Part shown: positions 43,723 to 52,163 of the stretch, piece by piece | Layout: every line of letters begins with the position of its first letter | How positions within the stretch are numbered: position 1 is the first letter of the stretch | Source of the DNA: Chloroflexota bacterium | GTDB taxonomy: Bacteria > Chloroflexota > UBA6077 > FW602-bin22 > JAMCYS01 | Direction: 5' to 3' | DNA: 53,878 nt | Assembly: GCA_023473795.1 (NCBI GenBank) | Contig: JAMCYS010000030.1 | Location: 1-53,878 of the forward strand | Made by a program: the position numbers and the translations under genes | The notes under the pieces: model-generated | Seen by the model: the letters and a program-made list of their open reading frames with translations, nothing else | Database searches by the model: none | What the model was told of the DNA's origin: nothing

Positions 43723-44769
43723 ATGCAGAGACTCGTGCAGGGCAATGAGGCCACTTTCCAGGGCGCGGTACGCGCCGGGGCCAGCTTCTACTCGGGCTAC
43801 CCGATCAGCCCGTCGTCGGAGATTATGGCCGAAGCCGCCAAGTACAGCGCCAGCCACCCGGAGTTCCGCTTCATCCAGACCGAGGACGAGATTGCCGCGG
43901 CCATGTCCGTGCTGGGGGCATCCCTGGCCGGGGCCAAGGCCTTCACCGCCACCTCCGGGCCCGGCTTTTCGCTGATGCAGGAGTCTCTAGGCATGGGTTA
44001 CATGTCGGAGATCCCCTGCGTCTTCGTGGACGTGCAGCGAGTCGGCCCTTCCACCGGCATGCCAACCTTGATCGCCCAAGGGGACCTCCTCCAGGTGCAG
44101 CACGGCAGCCACGGCGACTACTATTCCATTGCCTTCTATCCCAACTCCGTGGCCGAGTGCTACACCCTGGTGGGTACTGCCTTCAACGTCGCCGAGGAGG
44201 CTCGCCAGCCGGTGATCTTACTGAGCGATGCCCACGTGGGACATCTCTACGAGCTGGTGGACCTGGAAGCACTGGCGACGGGGGTGGAGGTGCTGCCGCG
44301 CGCCCTGGCGCCGCTGGGAGGGCACACTCGCCATTTCACCGGCCTGATCTCCGACGATAACGGCGTGCCCCGCACCAGCGATTATCAGGTCTATCGCCGC
44401 TGGCTGGCTAAGGTGAAGGAGCGCAGTGCGGCCGTTGCCGCCAAGCATCCCCTGTACGAATACCGGCCCAACCCGCGCTCGGCCACGCTGCTAATCTCCT
44501 TCGGCATCATCTCCCGAACCGTGCTACCCCTCACGGAGCAGTACGGCTACTTTCGCCCCATCCGCATGTTGCCGGTGTTGGCCGAGGAACTGAGGGAGGT
44601 AGCCAAGGATTACCGCAATCTGGTGGTGGTCGAGGCTAACGACGGCCAGTACGCCTCTCTGGTAGAACAGGCACTGAAACGGGATGTCGCCCGCGTTCCG
44701 GTGCTGGGTGGCAAGGTGAGCCCGGCGGAGATTGCCGACCGTCTGGCCGAAGTGATCGGCCAGGCGTAG
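43723..44769 (+). CDS. korA: 2-oxoacid:ferredoxin oxidoreductase, alpha subunit
   Basis: 348 residues, the pyrimidine-binding and transketolase-C-like part of a 2-oxoacid:ferredoxin oxidoreductase. The start QGNEATFQGAVRAGASFYSGYPISPSSEI and the IQTEDEIAAAM glutamate region are typical, as is TATSGPGFSLM. KorA (2-oxoglutarate type) is the closest guess from the separate alpha, beta and gamma order; other 2-oxoacids are possible. It is the first gene of a four-gene operon with 10-48-base gaps. Confidence 0.9.
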   Translation: MQRLVQGNEATFQGAVRAGASFYSGYPISPSSEIMAEAAKYSASHPEFRFIQTEDEIAAAMSVLGASLAGAKAFTATSGPGFSLMQESLGMGYMSEIPCVFVDVQRVGPSTGMPTLIAQGDLLQVQHGSHGDYYSIAFYPNSVAECYTLVGTAFNVAEEARQPVILLSDAHVGHLYELVDLEALATGVEVLPRALAPLGGHTRHFTGLISDDNGVPRTSDYQVYRRWLAKVKERSAAVAAKHPLYEYRPNPRSATLLISFGIISRTVLPLTEQYGYFRPIRMLPVLAEELREVAKDYRNLVVVEANDGQYASLVEQALKRDVARVPVLGGKVSPAEIADRLAEVIGQA

Positions 44770-44785
44770 GGAGAGGAGGGCGAGA

Positions 44786-45547
44786 ATGAGCGAAGTTCGC
44801 ACGGCGCCACGGGGGTTCGAGGGCCTCATCAAGCGCGAACGCTATCCGCATACCTGGTGCCCCGGCTGCGGCATCGGCCTGATTTTCAATAACATAATCC
44901 GGGTGCTGAGCGAGAAGGGCCTGGATTACAGCAATACGGCGGCCATCTCCGGTATCGGCTGCTCGGGGCGCATGGCAGGCTACATGAACATGGACTCAGT
45001 GCACACGCCTCATGGACGGGCGCTGCCCGTGGCCGAAGCGATCAAGCTCGTGAACCCGGACCTCAACGTCATCGTCGCCTCGGGCGACGGCGATCTCGCC
45101 AGTATTGGCGGCAACCACCTGCTGCACACTTCCCGCCGCAACCCGGACATCACCGTCTTCTGCGTCAACAACGAGACCTACGGCCTGACGGGTGGGCAGC
45201 TGGCGCCGACCACCCCGAAGGGGGTGCGCACCATCACCTCGCTCAACGGCGCGCTGCACAACCCGCTTAGCATGCAGAAGATCGTCACCGGCAACGCCCA
45301 GTACTTCTACGCCCGCTCCACGGTCTACCATCTGGACCACATGCGCGAGTGTATGCACGCCGCCCTGGAGTGGCCCGGCTTTGCCTTCGTCGAGGTCATT
45401 AGCGACTGCATCGAGCTGCACGGCCGGCGGCTGGGATTCAAGACGCCGCACGAGATGATCGCTACCTACGGCGAGAAATACGTGCTCGCCCCCGCCGGCA
45501 GGACGGAACTGGCGCCTAACGAGCTGGGCATCATGACCAAGGCTTAG
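44786..45547 (+). CDS. korB: 2-oxoacid:ferredoxin oxidoreductase, beta subunit
   Basis: 253 residues, the TPP-diphosphate-binding subunit. The cofactor motif GDGDLASIGGNHLLH...VNNETYGLTGGQ is complete. Cysteines in WCPGCGIG and GIGCSG, plus a later Cys, provide the catalytic 4Fe-4S cluster. GGAGAGGAGGG precedes ATG 44786. It follows korA by 16 bases and precedes the gamma subunit by 10. Confidence 0.93.
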   Translation: MSEVRTAPRGFEGLIKRERYPHTWCPGCGIGLIFNNIIRVLSEKGLDYSNTAAISGIGCSGRMAGYMNMDSVHTPHGRALPVAEAIKLVNPDLNVIVASGDGDLASIGGNHLLHTSRRNPDITVFCVNNETYGLTGGQLAPTTPKGVRTITSLNGALHNPLSMQKIVTGNAQYFYARSTVYHLDHMRECMHAALEWPGFAFVEVISDCIELHGRRLGFKTPHEMIATYGEKYVLAPAGRTELAPNELGIMTKA

Positions 45548-45557
45548 GAGGGCGACG

Positions 45558-46040
45558 ATGAAGCAGATAATGGTCTCGGGGGTCGGCGGCCAGAGCGTGC
45601 GCGTCATCTCCCACGCCCTGGCGCTGGCTCTGCAGCAGCTCGGCTACTACGTGACCTTGCTTTACGACTACGACTCGGCGATCCGAGGCGGCAAGATTGT
45701 CGCCTATCTGAAGTTTGCCGAGGAGCCGATAGACAATCCCCACATCGACAAGGCGGATATTCTGCTCATGCTGGCCGACAAAGAGAAGGGCCTGGTGGCG
45801 CAGAAGACCGTCTGCGATTCCGGGCTCTGCACGGACGAGGAGATCCCCTTCGGCCAGCTGGGGGTGGAGCGCTTCGGCCGAGCCATCTTCGGCAACATGA
45901 TCGCCTTAGGCCACCTGCTGCGCATGGTGGACGTCGACATCGAGAAATTCGACCTGCGCAAGTCCTTGCCGAAAGCCATGCAGGACGATAACGTACGCGC
46001 CGTGCAGGCCGGCTACGACCTGAACCTGTGGGAGGACTAG
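45558..46040 (+). CDS. korC: 2-oxoacid:ferredoxin oxidoreductase, gamma subunit
   Basis: 160 residues of the gamma domain (POR gamma, CoA-binding side). The N-terminus ISGVGGQG-like reads VSGVGGQSVRV, with Ser instead of the second Gly. SAIRGGKIVAYLKF is the family's conserved middle motif. It is third in the kor operon; a 48-base gap leads to the flavoprotein. Confidence 0.9.
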   Translation: MKQIMVSGVGGQSVRVISHALALALQQLGYYVTLLYDYDSAIRGGKIVAYLKFAEEPIDNPHIDKADILLMLADKEKGLVAQKTVCDSGLCTDEEIPFGQLGVERFGRAIFGNMIALGHLLRMVDVDIEKFDLRKSLPKAMQDDNVRAVQAGYDLNLWED

Positions 46041-46088
46041 CGGCGCCCGCCCGTATTGGGGGCCCGCCGCCAGGAAGGACGGACAAGC

Positions 46089-47768
46089 ATGACGATTGAG
46101 AGAACGCCGCACGAGGTCGCGCCCATCTCGGTCCTCAACCTCCACGGGGCCAGGCCGCGCGTCAGCTATTGGACCCAGCTGCGGCCGGTGTACCGCAACC
46201 ACGTCTCCCCTTGCACCAACGGTTGTCCCGCCGGGGAGCAGATAGCCACCTATATGACGTTCACCTCCCTCGGGCGCTATCGCGAGGCCTGGGAGACTAT
46301 TCTGCAGGACAATCCGCTGCCGGGCGTCTGCGGGCGGGTCTGCTACCACCCTTGCGAGCCGGTCTGCAACCGTGGCTCATACGACGAGCCGCTGGCCATT
46401 CACGCCATCGAGCGCCACTCGGCCGACCACGCCGCATCGCTGGGCCTCGTGCCTGAGCCAATCGCGCCTCGCTTCCCCGAACGGGTGGCGGTCATCGGCG
46501 CCGGGCCGGCCGGGCTCTCTGCCGCCTACCACCTGGCGGAGGCAGGCTACCGGGCCACTGTCTATGAGATGCACAATTCGCTGGGCGGCATGCTGCGTTT
46601 GGGTATCCCCGCCTACCGCTTGCCGCGTGAGGTCATCGACCGGGAAGTCGACTACATCGCCGGCCTGGGAGTCGAGTTCCGTCTCGGCCAGGCAGTGGGT
46701 CGCGACTTCGCGGTGGACGATCTGTTCGGCGAGGGCTATGGCGCCGTCTACCTGGCCACCGGCGCCCATAAGGCCAAGCGCCTGGGCGTGCCGGGTGAGG
46801 ACCTTCCCGGGGTGCGCTCTGGTCTCAACTTCCTGGCGGAGGTCAACGCCGGCCGGCGCGAGGCGCTCTCCGGCCGGGTGGCCATCATCGGCGGCGGCAA
46901 CACGGCAATGGACGTCTGCCGTTCGGCGTTGCGCGCCGGCGCCCGCGCCACCGTGGTCTACCGCCGCACGCGGGCCGAGATGCCGGCCATCAAAGAGGAG
47001 ATCGAAGAGGCGGAGCGCGAGGGCGTGGAGTTCGTTTACCTGGCCGCGCCCAAGCGAATCGTTCGCGGGGACGGCGGCCGGCTGGACTTGGTTTGCGACA
47101 AAATGCGACTGGGAGAAGGCGACCCCAGCGGCCGGCGCTCGGTGACGAAGGTGGCGGGGGGCGAGTTCGCTCTCTCGTTCGATTCCATTCTTCTGGCCAT
47201 CGGCGAGGACCCCGACCTTAGCTTCCTTCCGGCCGACGTGGGCGCCAGCGAGCGCCAGATCGTGGTGGACCGCTGGGGGAATACCAGCCGGACAGGGGTC
47301 TTCGCGGGCGGCGACGCCGCCAGCCAGTCGCGACGGGTGGTGGACGCCATCGGCGATGGCAAGCGTGCGGCGGTGGCCATCCACCGCCACCTGCGAGGCG
47401 AGCAGTCCAGCGAGCTGTCGCTGCCCAAGCGCATTATCCCCGTCGGCGAGATCGATCTCACTCAGTTCGCCAAGGCGGCGCGCGTACCTATCACAAGCCT
47501 ACCGGAGGAAGAGGCAGTCCACGGCTTTGCCGAGGTCAACCTTACTTTGACGCAAGCGGAAGCCAAGCAGGAGTCAGACCGCTGCTTCAGCTGCGGGGTC
47601 TGCACTTACTGCGACCGCTGCATGGTCTACTGTCCCGACCTGGCGATTGCGAAGGTCGCGGACGACCGGGCCGGCTATGCTGTGAACCTCGACTGGTGCA
47701 AGGGCTGCCGGCTGTGCGTGGACTTTTGTCCCCGGGAAGCTATGGAGATGGAAGGCTCGCCCGAGTAG
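46089..47768 (+). CDS. GltD-like NAD(P)H flavoprotein fused to a ferredoxin domain
   Basis: 559 residues from ATG 46089. The N-terminal Fer4_20-type cluster domain has Cys42, Cys46, Cys81, Cys85, Cys89 and Cys93. FAD motif VIGAGPAGLSAAYHLAEAGY lies near 140, and the NAD(P) motif VAIIGGGNTAMDVCRSA near 265. The C-terminal ferredoxin has Cys499, 502, 505, 508, 511, 515 and a clean CX2CX2CX3CP at 537-547. The GltD-like fold transfers electrons between NAD(P)H and Fe-S clusters. As the last kor-operon gene it probably provides the missing delta/ferredoxin function and links 2-oxoacid oxidation to NAD(P). Confidence 0.9.
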   Translation: MTIERTPHEVAPISVLNLHGARPRVSYWTQLRPVYRNHVSPCTNGCPAGEQIATYMTFTSLGRYREAWETILQDNPLPGVCGRVCYHPCEPVCNRGSYDEPLAIHAIERHSADHAASLGLVPEPIAPRFPERVAVIGAGPAGLSAAYHLAEAGYRATVYEMHNSLGGMLRLGIPAYRLPREVIDREVDYIAGLGVEFRLGQAVGRDFAVDDLFGEGYGAVYLATGAHKAKRLGVPGEDLPGVRSGLNFLAEVNAGRREALSGRVAIIGGGNTAMDVCRSALRAGARATVVYRRTRAEMPAIKEEIEEAEREGVEFVYLAAPKRIVRGDGGRLDLVCDKMRLGEGDPSGRRSVTKVAGGEFALSFDSILLAIGEDPDLSFLPADVGASERQIVVDRWGNTSRTGVFAGGDAASQSRRVVDAIGDGKRAAVAIHRHLRGEQSSELSLPKRIIPVGEIDLTQFAKAARVPITSLPEEEAVHGFAEVNLTLTQAEAKQESDRCFSCGVCTYCDRCMVYCPDLAIAKVADDRAGYAVNLDWCKGCRLCVDFCPREAMEMEGSPE

Positions 47769-47783
47769 TATAATGGCGCTCTG

Positions 47784-47816
47784 ACGGGCCCGTGGGAACC
47801 CGCGGGCCCGTTTGTT
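47784..47816 (+). terminator. Terminator of the kor operon
   Basis: A stem of 12 of 13 pairs (ACGGGCCCGTGGG with its near-complement), loop AAC, followed by TTTGTT. It begins 16 bases after the flavoprotein stop. A TATAAT (47769-47774) sits just before it but has no -35 box. Confidence 0.85.
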
Positions 47817-47840
47817 CGTCCAGGTAATGGGGGCAATACC

Positions 47841-48035
47841 CCCTCCCCCGAAGGGGTTCAGGGCAGGATAGTTTGCGATCCGCGGTGGCGCGGGACCGCC
47901 GCCCGTAGACTGTCGAAGTCGCGGGGTCGCCGTCGCCCGGCCATGAATGAGCCCGGGGCTTGAGCCCCGGGTGACAGCGCCGTACCGCCGCGTACTAGGC
48001 AAGACTGTCCGTCCCTGAACCCCGAAGGGGGAGGG
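47841..48035. repeat. 195-bp inverted-repeat element
   Basis: The 23-base ends (47841-47863 and 48013-48035) are inverse copies except for a 4-5 base centre that is flipped. An internal hairpin CCCGGGGCT-TG-AGCCCCGGG lies at 47952-47971. The element fills most of the 329-base gap between the kor operon and the lipoprotein gene. It has no coding capacity and differs in sequence from the elements at 30667 and 37241. Confidence 0.75.
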
Positions 48036-48097
48036 AGGGAGTGCGTTCGCTCGCTCTCCTCTAGAGAAATGGAACGCTGGTCTGGGAGGTGGCGGTC

Positions 48098-48586
48098 GTG
48101 GCTAGGCTACTCTTGGGTATGTCGGCAGGTCTGGTTCTGCTGCTCTTGTTCGTGGCCTGCAATCCGAATGCCGTCCAGCCGACGGCAAAGCCGGCCGTCA
48201 CCGCGGCCCCGGCGACGGCTAAGCCCGCGGCGACTGCCGTCAAACCGGCTGCTGTCGCCTTGCCGACGCCGACGGGCCAGCGCCCCATCGTGGTGGGCGA
48301 ACCCAAGCCCCAACAGACGGTGAAGAGCCCGGTGCACGTCTCTGGACTGGCCATCGCCTTCGAGGGTACGGTGCGAGTCGAAGTGGCGAACGCGCAGGGC
48401 ACCGTGCTGGGGCGCGGCTTCACAACCGCCTCCGTCGGCGGGCCGGAGGTGGGCACCTTCTCCTTCGACGTTCAGTTCACTGCTCCCGCCCAGAGCGGCC
48501 CCGGGACGGTCCGTGTCTACGCCGATAACCCGCGCGACGGTTCCCGGGTCGGGTTGGTGGAGGTGCCTGTCACGCTGTCGAAGTAG
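48098..48586 (+). CDS. Gmad2-domain lipoprotein
   Basis: 162 residues from GTG 48098, preferred over GTG 48089 because GGGAGG lies 8 bases upstream. The signal peptide ends in FVAC, a lipobox. A Pro/Ala/Thr linker (about 25-65) leads to an immunoglobulin-like Gmad2 domain (about 68-160): SPVHVSGLAIAFEGTVRVEV, then DVQFTAPAQSGPGTVRVY. Gmad2 occurs in spore-germination-like and other surface proteins. It is a single gene of unknown role, between two repeat elements. Confidence 0.83.
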   Translation: MARLLLGMSAGLVLLLLFVACNPNAVQPTAKPAVTAAPATAKPAATAVKPAAVALPTPTGQRPIVVGEPKPQQTVKSPVHVSGLAIAFEGTVRVEVANAQGTVLGRGFTTASVGGPEVGTFSFDVQFTAPAQSGPGTVRVYADNPRDGSRVGLVEVPVTLSK

Positions 48587-48594
48587 ATAGCGAC

Positions 48595-48707
48595 CCACAG
48601 ATGAACTCAGATATCGAGCAGATGCACACAGAGTCAGAGAATGACAAAGCACCGCTTGTCGAGATAAGTCGCCGGGTGATCGGTCGCCTTCTGGGTTTAT
48701 CTGTGGT
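48595..48707. repeat. Degenerate CCACAGAT-ended intergenic repeat
   Basis: A 113-base segment starting CCACAGATGAA and ending TTTATCTGTGG, so its ends are inverse copies of CCACAGATRAA. The interior repeats CAGAT-like words. It lies between the lipoprotein and the aldolase gene. The ends of the window carry a similar TCCACAGATG word, but no longer similarity is seen. Confidence 0.5.
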
Positions 48708-48766
48708 TTGCTACCCTGCCTCGTGCTAGAATGGCAACCGACTTTACAAGCCAGAGGAGGCTAGGA

Positions 48767-49546
48767 GTGCTAAAGAACGAGACCAAAGCCAAGATCAAAG
48801 CCGGCGGCGTGGCCGTGGGGACGTTTCTCAACGTCAACCATCCCCGACTGGTGGAGCTGTGCGGCTATACCGGCTACGACTTTGCTATTTTCGACGCCGA
48901 GCATGGGCCAGCCGACTACGAGGTCGTCGAGGGCCTGGTGCGGGCGGCCGAGTTGACGGGCATCACGCCGCTGGTGCGCATCGCCCAGAACGTGCCACAG
49001 GTTATCCTCCGCTACTTGGACGAGGGCTGCCTGGGCGCCCAGATCCCGATGGTGAATACGCGGGCGGACGCCGAGGCGGTGGTGAAAGCCTGCAAGTACC
49101 CGCCCGCGGGCATCCGCGGTCTGGCCGGTGTGCGCCCGGCGCGCTACGGCGTGATGGAGCCAATGCCCCAGTACGTGGACCAGGCCAATGAGGAGGTCAT
49201 GGTCATCGTCCAGGCGGAGACGATGCAGGCGGCGAACAACCTGGCGGAAATCCTCGCGGTGCCGGGCATCGACGTCATCTTCATCGGTCCTACGGACCTT
49301 GCCTCCTCGATGGGCTACAAAGGCGACTTCAACCGGCCCGAGGTGCAGGATCAGCTGTTCAAGATGATCAAGCAGATCCGCGACGCGGGCGTCGCCCCAG
49401 GCACCCTGGCCCTGGGCGGCGTCGCCGGCAGCAAGAATCTAGTCGATGCGGGAGTGCAGTACCTGGTGCCCAGTGCCACAGGCCTTATGGTCGCCGCCGG
49501 TCGCCAGTTCCTAAAGGATATTGGCCTGGGCCGGAAGCCGGAGTAG
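48767..49546 (+). CDS. HpcH/HpaI-family class II aldolase (copy B)
   Basis: 259 residues from GTG 48767 (AGGAGG upstream). An earlier ATG at 48731 overlaps a TAGAAT -10 box (48727-48732) and is unlikely to be used. Family motifs: AVGTFLNVNHP, DAEHGPADYE, VMVIVQAETMQAANNLAEIL (in parts), GPTDLASSMG. The loop RGLAGVRPARYG is the common form, unlike copy A. It cleaves or forms 4-hydroxy-2-oxoacids with pyruvate; the substrate is unknown. It is a single gene among repeats. Confidence 0.9.
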   Translation: MLKNETKAKIKAGGVAVGTFLNVNHPRLVELCGYTGYDFAIFDAEHGPADYEVVEGLVRAAELTGITPLVRIAQNVPQVILRYLDEGCLGAQIPMVNTRADAEAVVKACKYPPAGIRGLAGVRPARYGVMEPMPQYVDQANEEVMVIVQAETMQAANNLAEILAVPGIDVIFIGPTDLASSMGYKGDFNRPEVQDQLFKMIKQIRDAGVAPGTLALGGVAGSKNLVDAGVQYLVPSATGLMVAAGRQFLKDIGLGRKPE

Positions 49547-49604
49547 GCGGCTAGCGGGGAGCGAGCGCCCGCAGTGTGCACTGCCAACTGGTTTTCAGCC
49601 TCTT

Positions 49605-49674
49605 GTTCGTAGTGCGGACTTCAGTCCGCCCGTTTGCTAAGCAGACGGGCGTGCTAAAGCACGTTACTACGAAC
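49605..49674. repeat. Cloverleaf-folding palindromic repeat
   Basis: 70 bases closed by GTTCGTAGT/ACTACGAAC. Three hairpins lie inside: GCGGAC-TTCA-GTCCGC (49614-49629), a CCGTTTGC/GCAGACGG arm with one G-T pair, and CGTGCT-AA-AGCACG. It resembles REP/BIME-like sequences. It has no tRNA features (no T-loop GTTCRA, no anticodon arm of the right size). It lies between convergent aldolase and recX genes. Confidence 0.75.
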
Positions 49675-49814
49675 GGCGCTCGTTCTGGGAGTCCCATGTC
49701 ACCACGCTCGTTCTCCCTAGCGACGCCGCGTGCGGCCCTAGCGGACCCAGGTGCCGCGTCCCTAAGATAGGGGACTTGCCGCTGCCGACAACAAGGGTCG
49801 CCGCTCGGGCGTCC

Positions 49815-50468
49815 CTACTGTACTTCCTCGTCAGGTAGCTCGCCTTGGTTTTCTTGCCAGAGCTTGGCGACCACTTCCTTGGCGGTGTCGTAGTTGAAGC
49901 CGCGGCGGGCGAGGAAGTTGCCCAGTTTCTGGCGGAAGTCGCGGTATTCCAGTCCGGCCAGTTGCTTGGCCTTCTTGCGACCGGCGGCAAGCGCTGCCGA
50001 GTCGTCGTCCACGTTTTCCTCTAGAACCTCGTCGATGGCCTCGCGCTCCACGCCTTTGAGGCGCAGCTCCTGGGAGATGAGCCTGGCCCCCCGGGGGTTG
50101 AAGGAGGTACGATTCTCGGCCCAGTAGCGCGCGAACTCCCGGTCGTCCAGCAGGCCGTCCGCTCGCAGCTTAAGCACCACTCGGTCGGCCACTGCGGGTT
50201 CGAATTTGACTCTGGCGAGCCGCCGCCGTACCTCGTTCTCGCTGCGCGGCCGGTAGCCCAGCAGCACCAGGGCTCGGCCAAGGGCCTTCTGAAACAGGTC
50301 CTCGGCCAGCAAGGCTTCGATTTCGGCCTGGCTCAGCTCGCTGCCGATGTGCAAGCCTGCCTGTTGGGCAGTGATGACGGCGAGCCCGAACGCGAACTCG
50401 CCGTCCAAGAACACGTTCACCCGCTCGGCGTGGCGCTGCTGGGTCTCGAGCGCGCTGACGCGAGGCAA
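49815..50468 (-). CDS. recX: Regulatory protein RecX
   Basis: 217 residues from TTG 50468. A three-helix-repeat protein that binds RecA filaments and modulates recombination. Typical segments: ALVLLGYRPRSENEVRRRLARV, GLLDDREFARYWAENR, RGARLISQELRLKGV. It starts 3 bases after the recA stop, so the genes are translationally coupled. The longer N-terminus (about 60 residues before the first repeat) is normal for many recX genes. Confidence 0.92.
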   Translation of the reverse strand: MPRVSALETQQRHAERVNVFLDGEFAFGLAVITAQQAGLHIGSELSQAEIEALLAEDLFQKALGRALVLLGYRPRSENEVRRRLARVKFEPAVADRVVLKLRADGLLDDREFARYWAENRTSFNPRGARLISQELRLKGVEREAIDEVLEENVDDDSAALAAGRKKAKQLAGLEYRDFRQKLGNFLARRGFNYDTAKEVVAKLWQENQGELPDEEVQ

Positions 50469-50471
50469 GGC

Positions 50472-51509
50472 TTACTCCGCGACCTCGGCGCCGATGGCCG
50501 CGGTCACTAGCCCGCTGGCCTGCAGCGCGCCGGCGTTGGCGCGAATCTGGCGCTCGATCTCTTCGGCCACGGCTGGGTTCTCCTTGAGGAACGTGCGAGC
50601 GTTCTCGCGGCCCTGGCCGAGACGCTGGTCGCCTAGAGAGAAAAACGCGCCGCTCTTGCGGACGATGCCCGTCTCGACGCCGATGTCCAGCAGGCCGCCT
50701 GCCTTGGAGATGCCCTCGCCGAAGAGGATCTCGAACTCTGCCTGACGGAAGGGCGCGGCCACCTTGTTCTTGACCACCTTCACCCGTACGCGGTTGCCGA
50801 TGACCTCTGTGCCCTGCTTGATCTGGTCGATCCTGCGGATGTCCAAACGCACGGAAGCATAGAACTTGAGGGCGCGCCCACCGGGTGTCGTTTCGGGGTT
50901 GCCGAACATCACGCCAATCTTCTCGCGTAACTGGTTGGTGAAGATCACCGCCGTCCGCGAGCGGCTGATGGCTCCTGTGAGCTTGCGCAGGGCCTGCGAC
51001 ATCAGGCGTGCCTGCAGGCCGACGTGGGCATCGCCCATGTCGCCCTCCAACTCGGCTCGCGGCACCAGCGCCGCCACCGAGTCGATGGCCACTACGTCAA
51101 GGGCATTGCTACGCACCAACGCCTCGGCGATCTCCAGAGCCTCCTCGCCCGTGCTCGGCTGAGCGATGTAGAGGTCGTCCACGTTCACGCCGCAGAGGCG
51201 CGCGTAACCTGGATCTAGCACGTGCTCGGCGTCGATGATCGCCGCGATGCCGCCCCCTCGCTGAGCTTCGGCCACGATGTGTTGCACCAGAGTGGTCTTG
51301 CCGGCCGACTCGGGGCCGTAGATCTCAGTCACCCGCGCGCGGGGAATGCCGCCCACTCCCAGGGCAATGTCCAAGGCGATGGAACCGGTGGGGATGACTT
51401 CCACCTGTAACCTCGCCGAGGCCTCGCCCAGACGCATTATGGCACCCTTGCCGAATGCTTTCTCTACGCCCGCGATCGCTAGCTCCAGGGCCCGTTCCTT
51501 CTCCGACAT
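50472..51509 (-). CDS. recA: Recombinase RecA
   Basis: 345 residues. ATP-dependent DNA strand exchange and SOS co-protease. Walker A GPESAGKT is at 65-72, Walker B-like [18 protein letters not shown] near 140, and the L2 region [20 protein letters not shown] near 195. Length and order are standard. It is the centre of cinA-GNAT-recA-recX. The promoter lies at 51568-51596, overlapping the end of the GNAT gene, so recA can be transcribed independently. Confidence 0.98.
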   Translation of the reverse strand: MSEKERALELAIAGVEKAFGKGAIMRLGEASARLQVEVIPTGSIALDIALGVGGIPRARVTEIYGPESAGKTTLVQHIVAEAQRGGGIAAIIDAEHVLDPGYARLCGVNVDDLYIAQPSTGEEALEIAEALVRSNALDVVAIDSVAALVPRAELEGDMGDAHVGLQARLMSQALRKLTGAISRSRTAVIFTNQLREKIGVMFGNPETTPGGRALKFYASVRLDIRRIDQIKQGTEVIGNRVRVKVVKNKVAAPFRQAEFEILFGEGISKAGGLLDIGVETGIVRKSGAFFSLGDQRLGQGRENARTFLKENPAVAEEIERQIRANAGALQASGLVTAAIGAEVAE

Positions 51510-51567
51510 CTACTCGCTCCTTAGTTTGTGCCTCAATCGTTGTTTGACTTCTTCACGGAGTAGCCGC

Positions 51568-51596
51568 ATTATAGCACGGGTGTTCTAAGAAGGCAA
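51568..51596 (-). promoter_or_regulatory. Promoter of recA
   Basis: On the minus strand, TTGCCT (51591-51596), 17 bases, TATAAT (51568-51573). The -35 box lies within the last codons of the upstream GNAT gene. A half-site GAAC occurs in the spacer, but no complete LexA palindrome is visible. Confidence 0.75.
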
Positions 51597-52163
51597 TGTC
51601 CTTCCATTCTGCCTATTGGCCTCAGCCGCCTCGATCGTCAAGTCCAGGAATAAGTTGCCCCTGATATCCCGGTGCTCGCCAATCGAATGGAAACCGCACT
51701 TGAGGTAACAGTGCTGGGCGCGTAGGTTGTGCTCCGCTACGTCCAGATCTAGGTGCTTCAGGCCCAGCTTGCCGAAGGCGTACTTGTAGAGAGCGCGAAT
51801 GGCATCGCTGCCATAGCCTCGGTCCACTTCGGCGGCGCTCAGGCGGATGCCGATGGTGGCACGGCCGCGTTTGTAGTCCAGGTTACGCAGGCCCAGCACG
51901 CCTATCAACCGGCCTGAAAGTAGAATCGCCAGCCGCTTGCGGGTGGGATCGTACATTTCGTGACGGTACCAGAGCTGCCGCTGGACCGGTGTGCTCAGGT
52001 CGTTGTTCGCCCACTGGAGCTCCGGCTCCGCGAAAGGCGGCCAGCGCTCCATCTCGTCCAGGTCTTTCCAGCGCAGCTCGCGTAGCGCCACCTGCTCACC
52101 GCGGGCGAGGATGCCGTCGGCCGGTCTACCCGGCCGCCTGTTCCCGATGCTCGGGGTTGCCAT
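51585..52163 (-). CDS. GNAT N-acetyltransferase (RimJ/RimL-like)
   Basis: 192 residues. Acetyl-CoA-dependent transferase of the RimL type: [20 protein letters not shown] at the N-terminus, [21 protein letters not shown], the acetyl-CoA loop [12 protein letters not shown], and a C-terminal [24 protein letters not shown] (in parts). Its start at ATG 52163 overlaps the last 38 bases of the cinA-like gene. The same order cinA-GNAT-recA suggests cotranscription from cinA. The substrate is unknown; ribosomal-protein or small-molecule acetylation is possible. Confidence 0.85.
   Translation of the reverse strand: MATPSIGNRRPGRPADGILARGEQVALRELRWKDLDEMERWPPFAEPELQWANNDLSTPVQRQLWYRHEMYDPTRKRLAILLSGRLIGVLGLRNLDYKRGRATIGIRLSAAEVDRGYGSDAIRALYKYAFGKLGLKHLDLDVAEHNLRAQHCYLKCGFHSIGEHRDIRGNLFLDLTIEAAEANRQNGRTLPS

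Noticed and set aside
47769-47774. Promoter for a small RNA before the kor terminator
   Set aside because: A TATAAT is present but no -35 box; it overlaps the end of the operon and is better read as chance.
49605-49674. tRNA-like cloverleaf
   Set aside because: Arm sizes are wrong, there is no T-loop consensus and no plausible anticodon. It fits a palindromic repeat better.
51574-51590. LexA/SOS box in the recA promoter
   Set aside because: Only the half-site GAAC is present; the expected partner GTTC is GTGC, so the palindrome fails.
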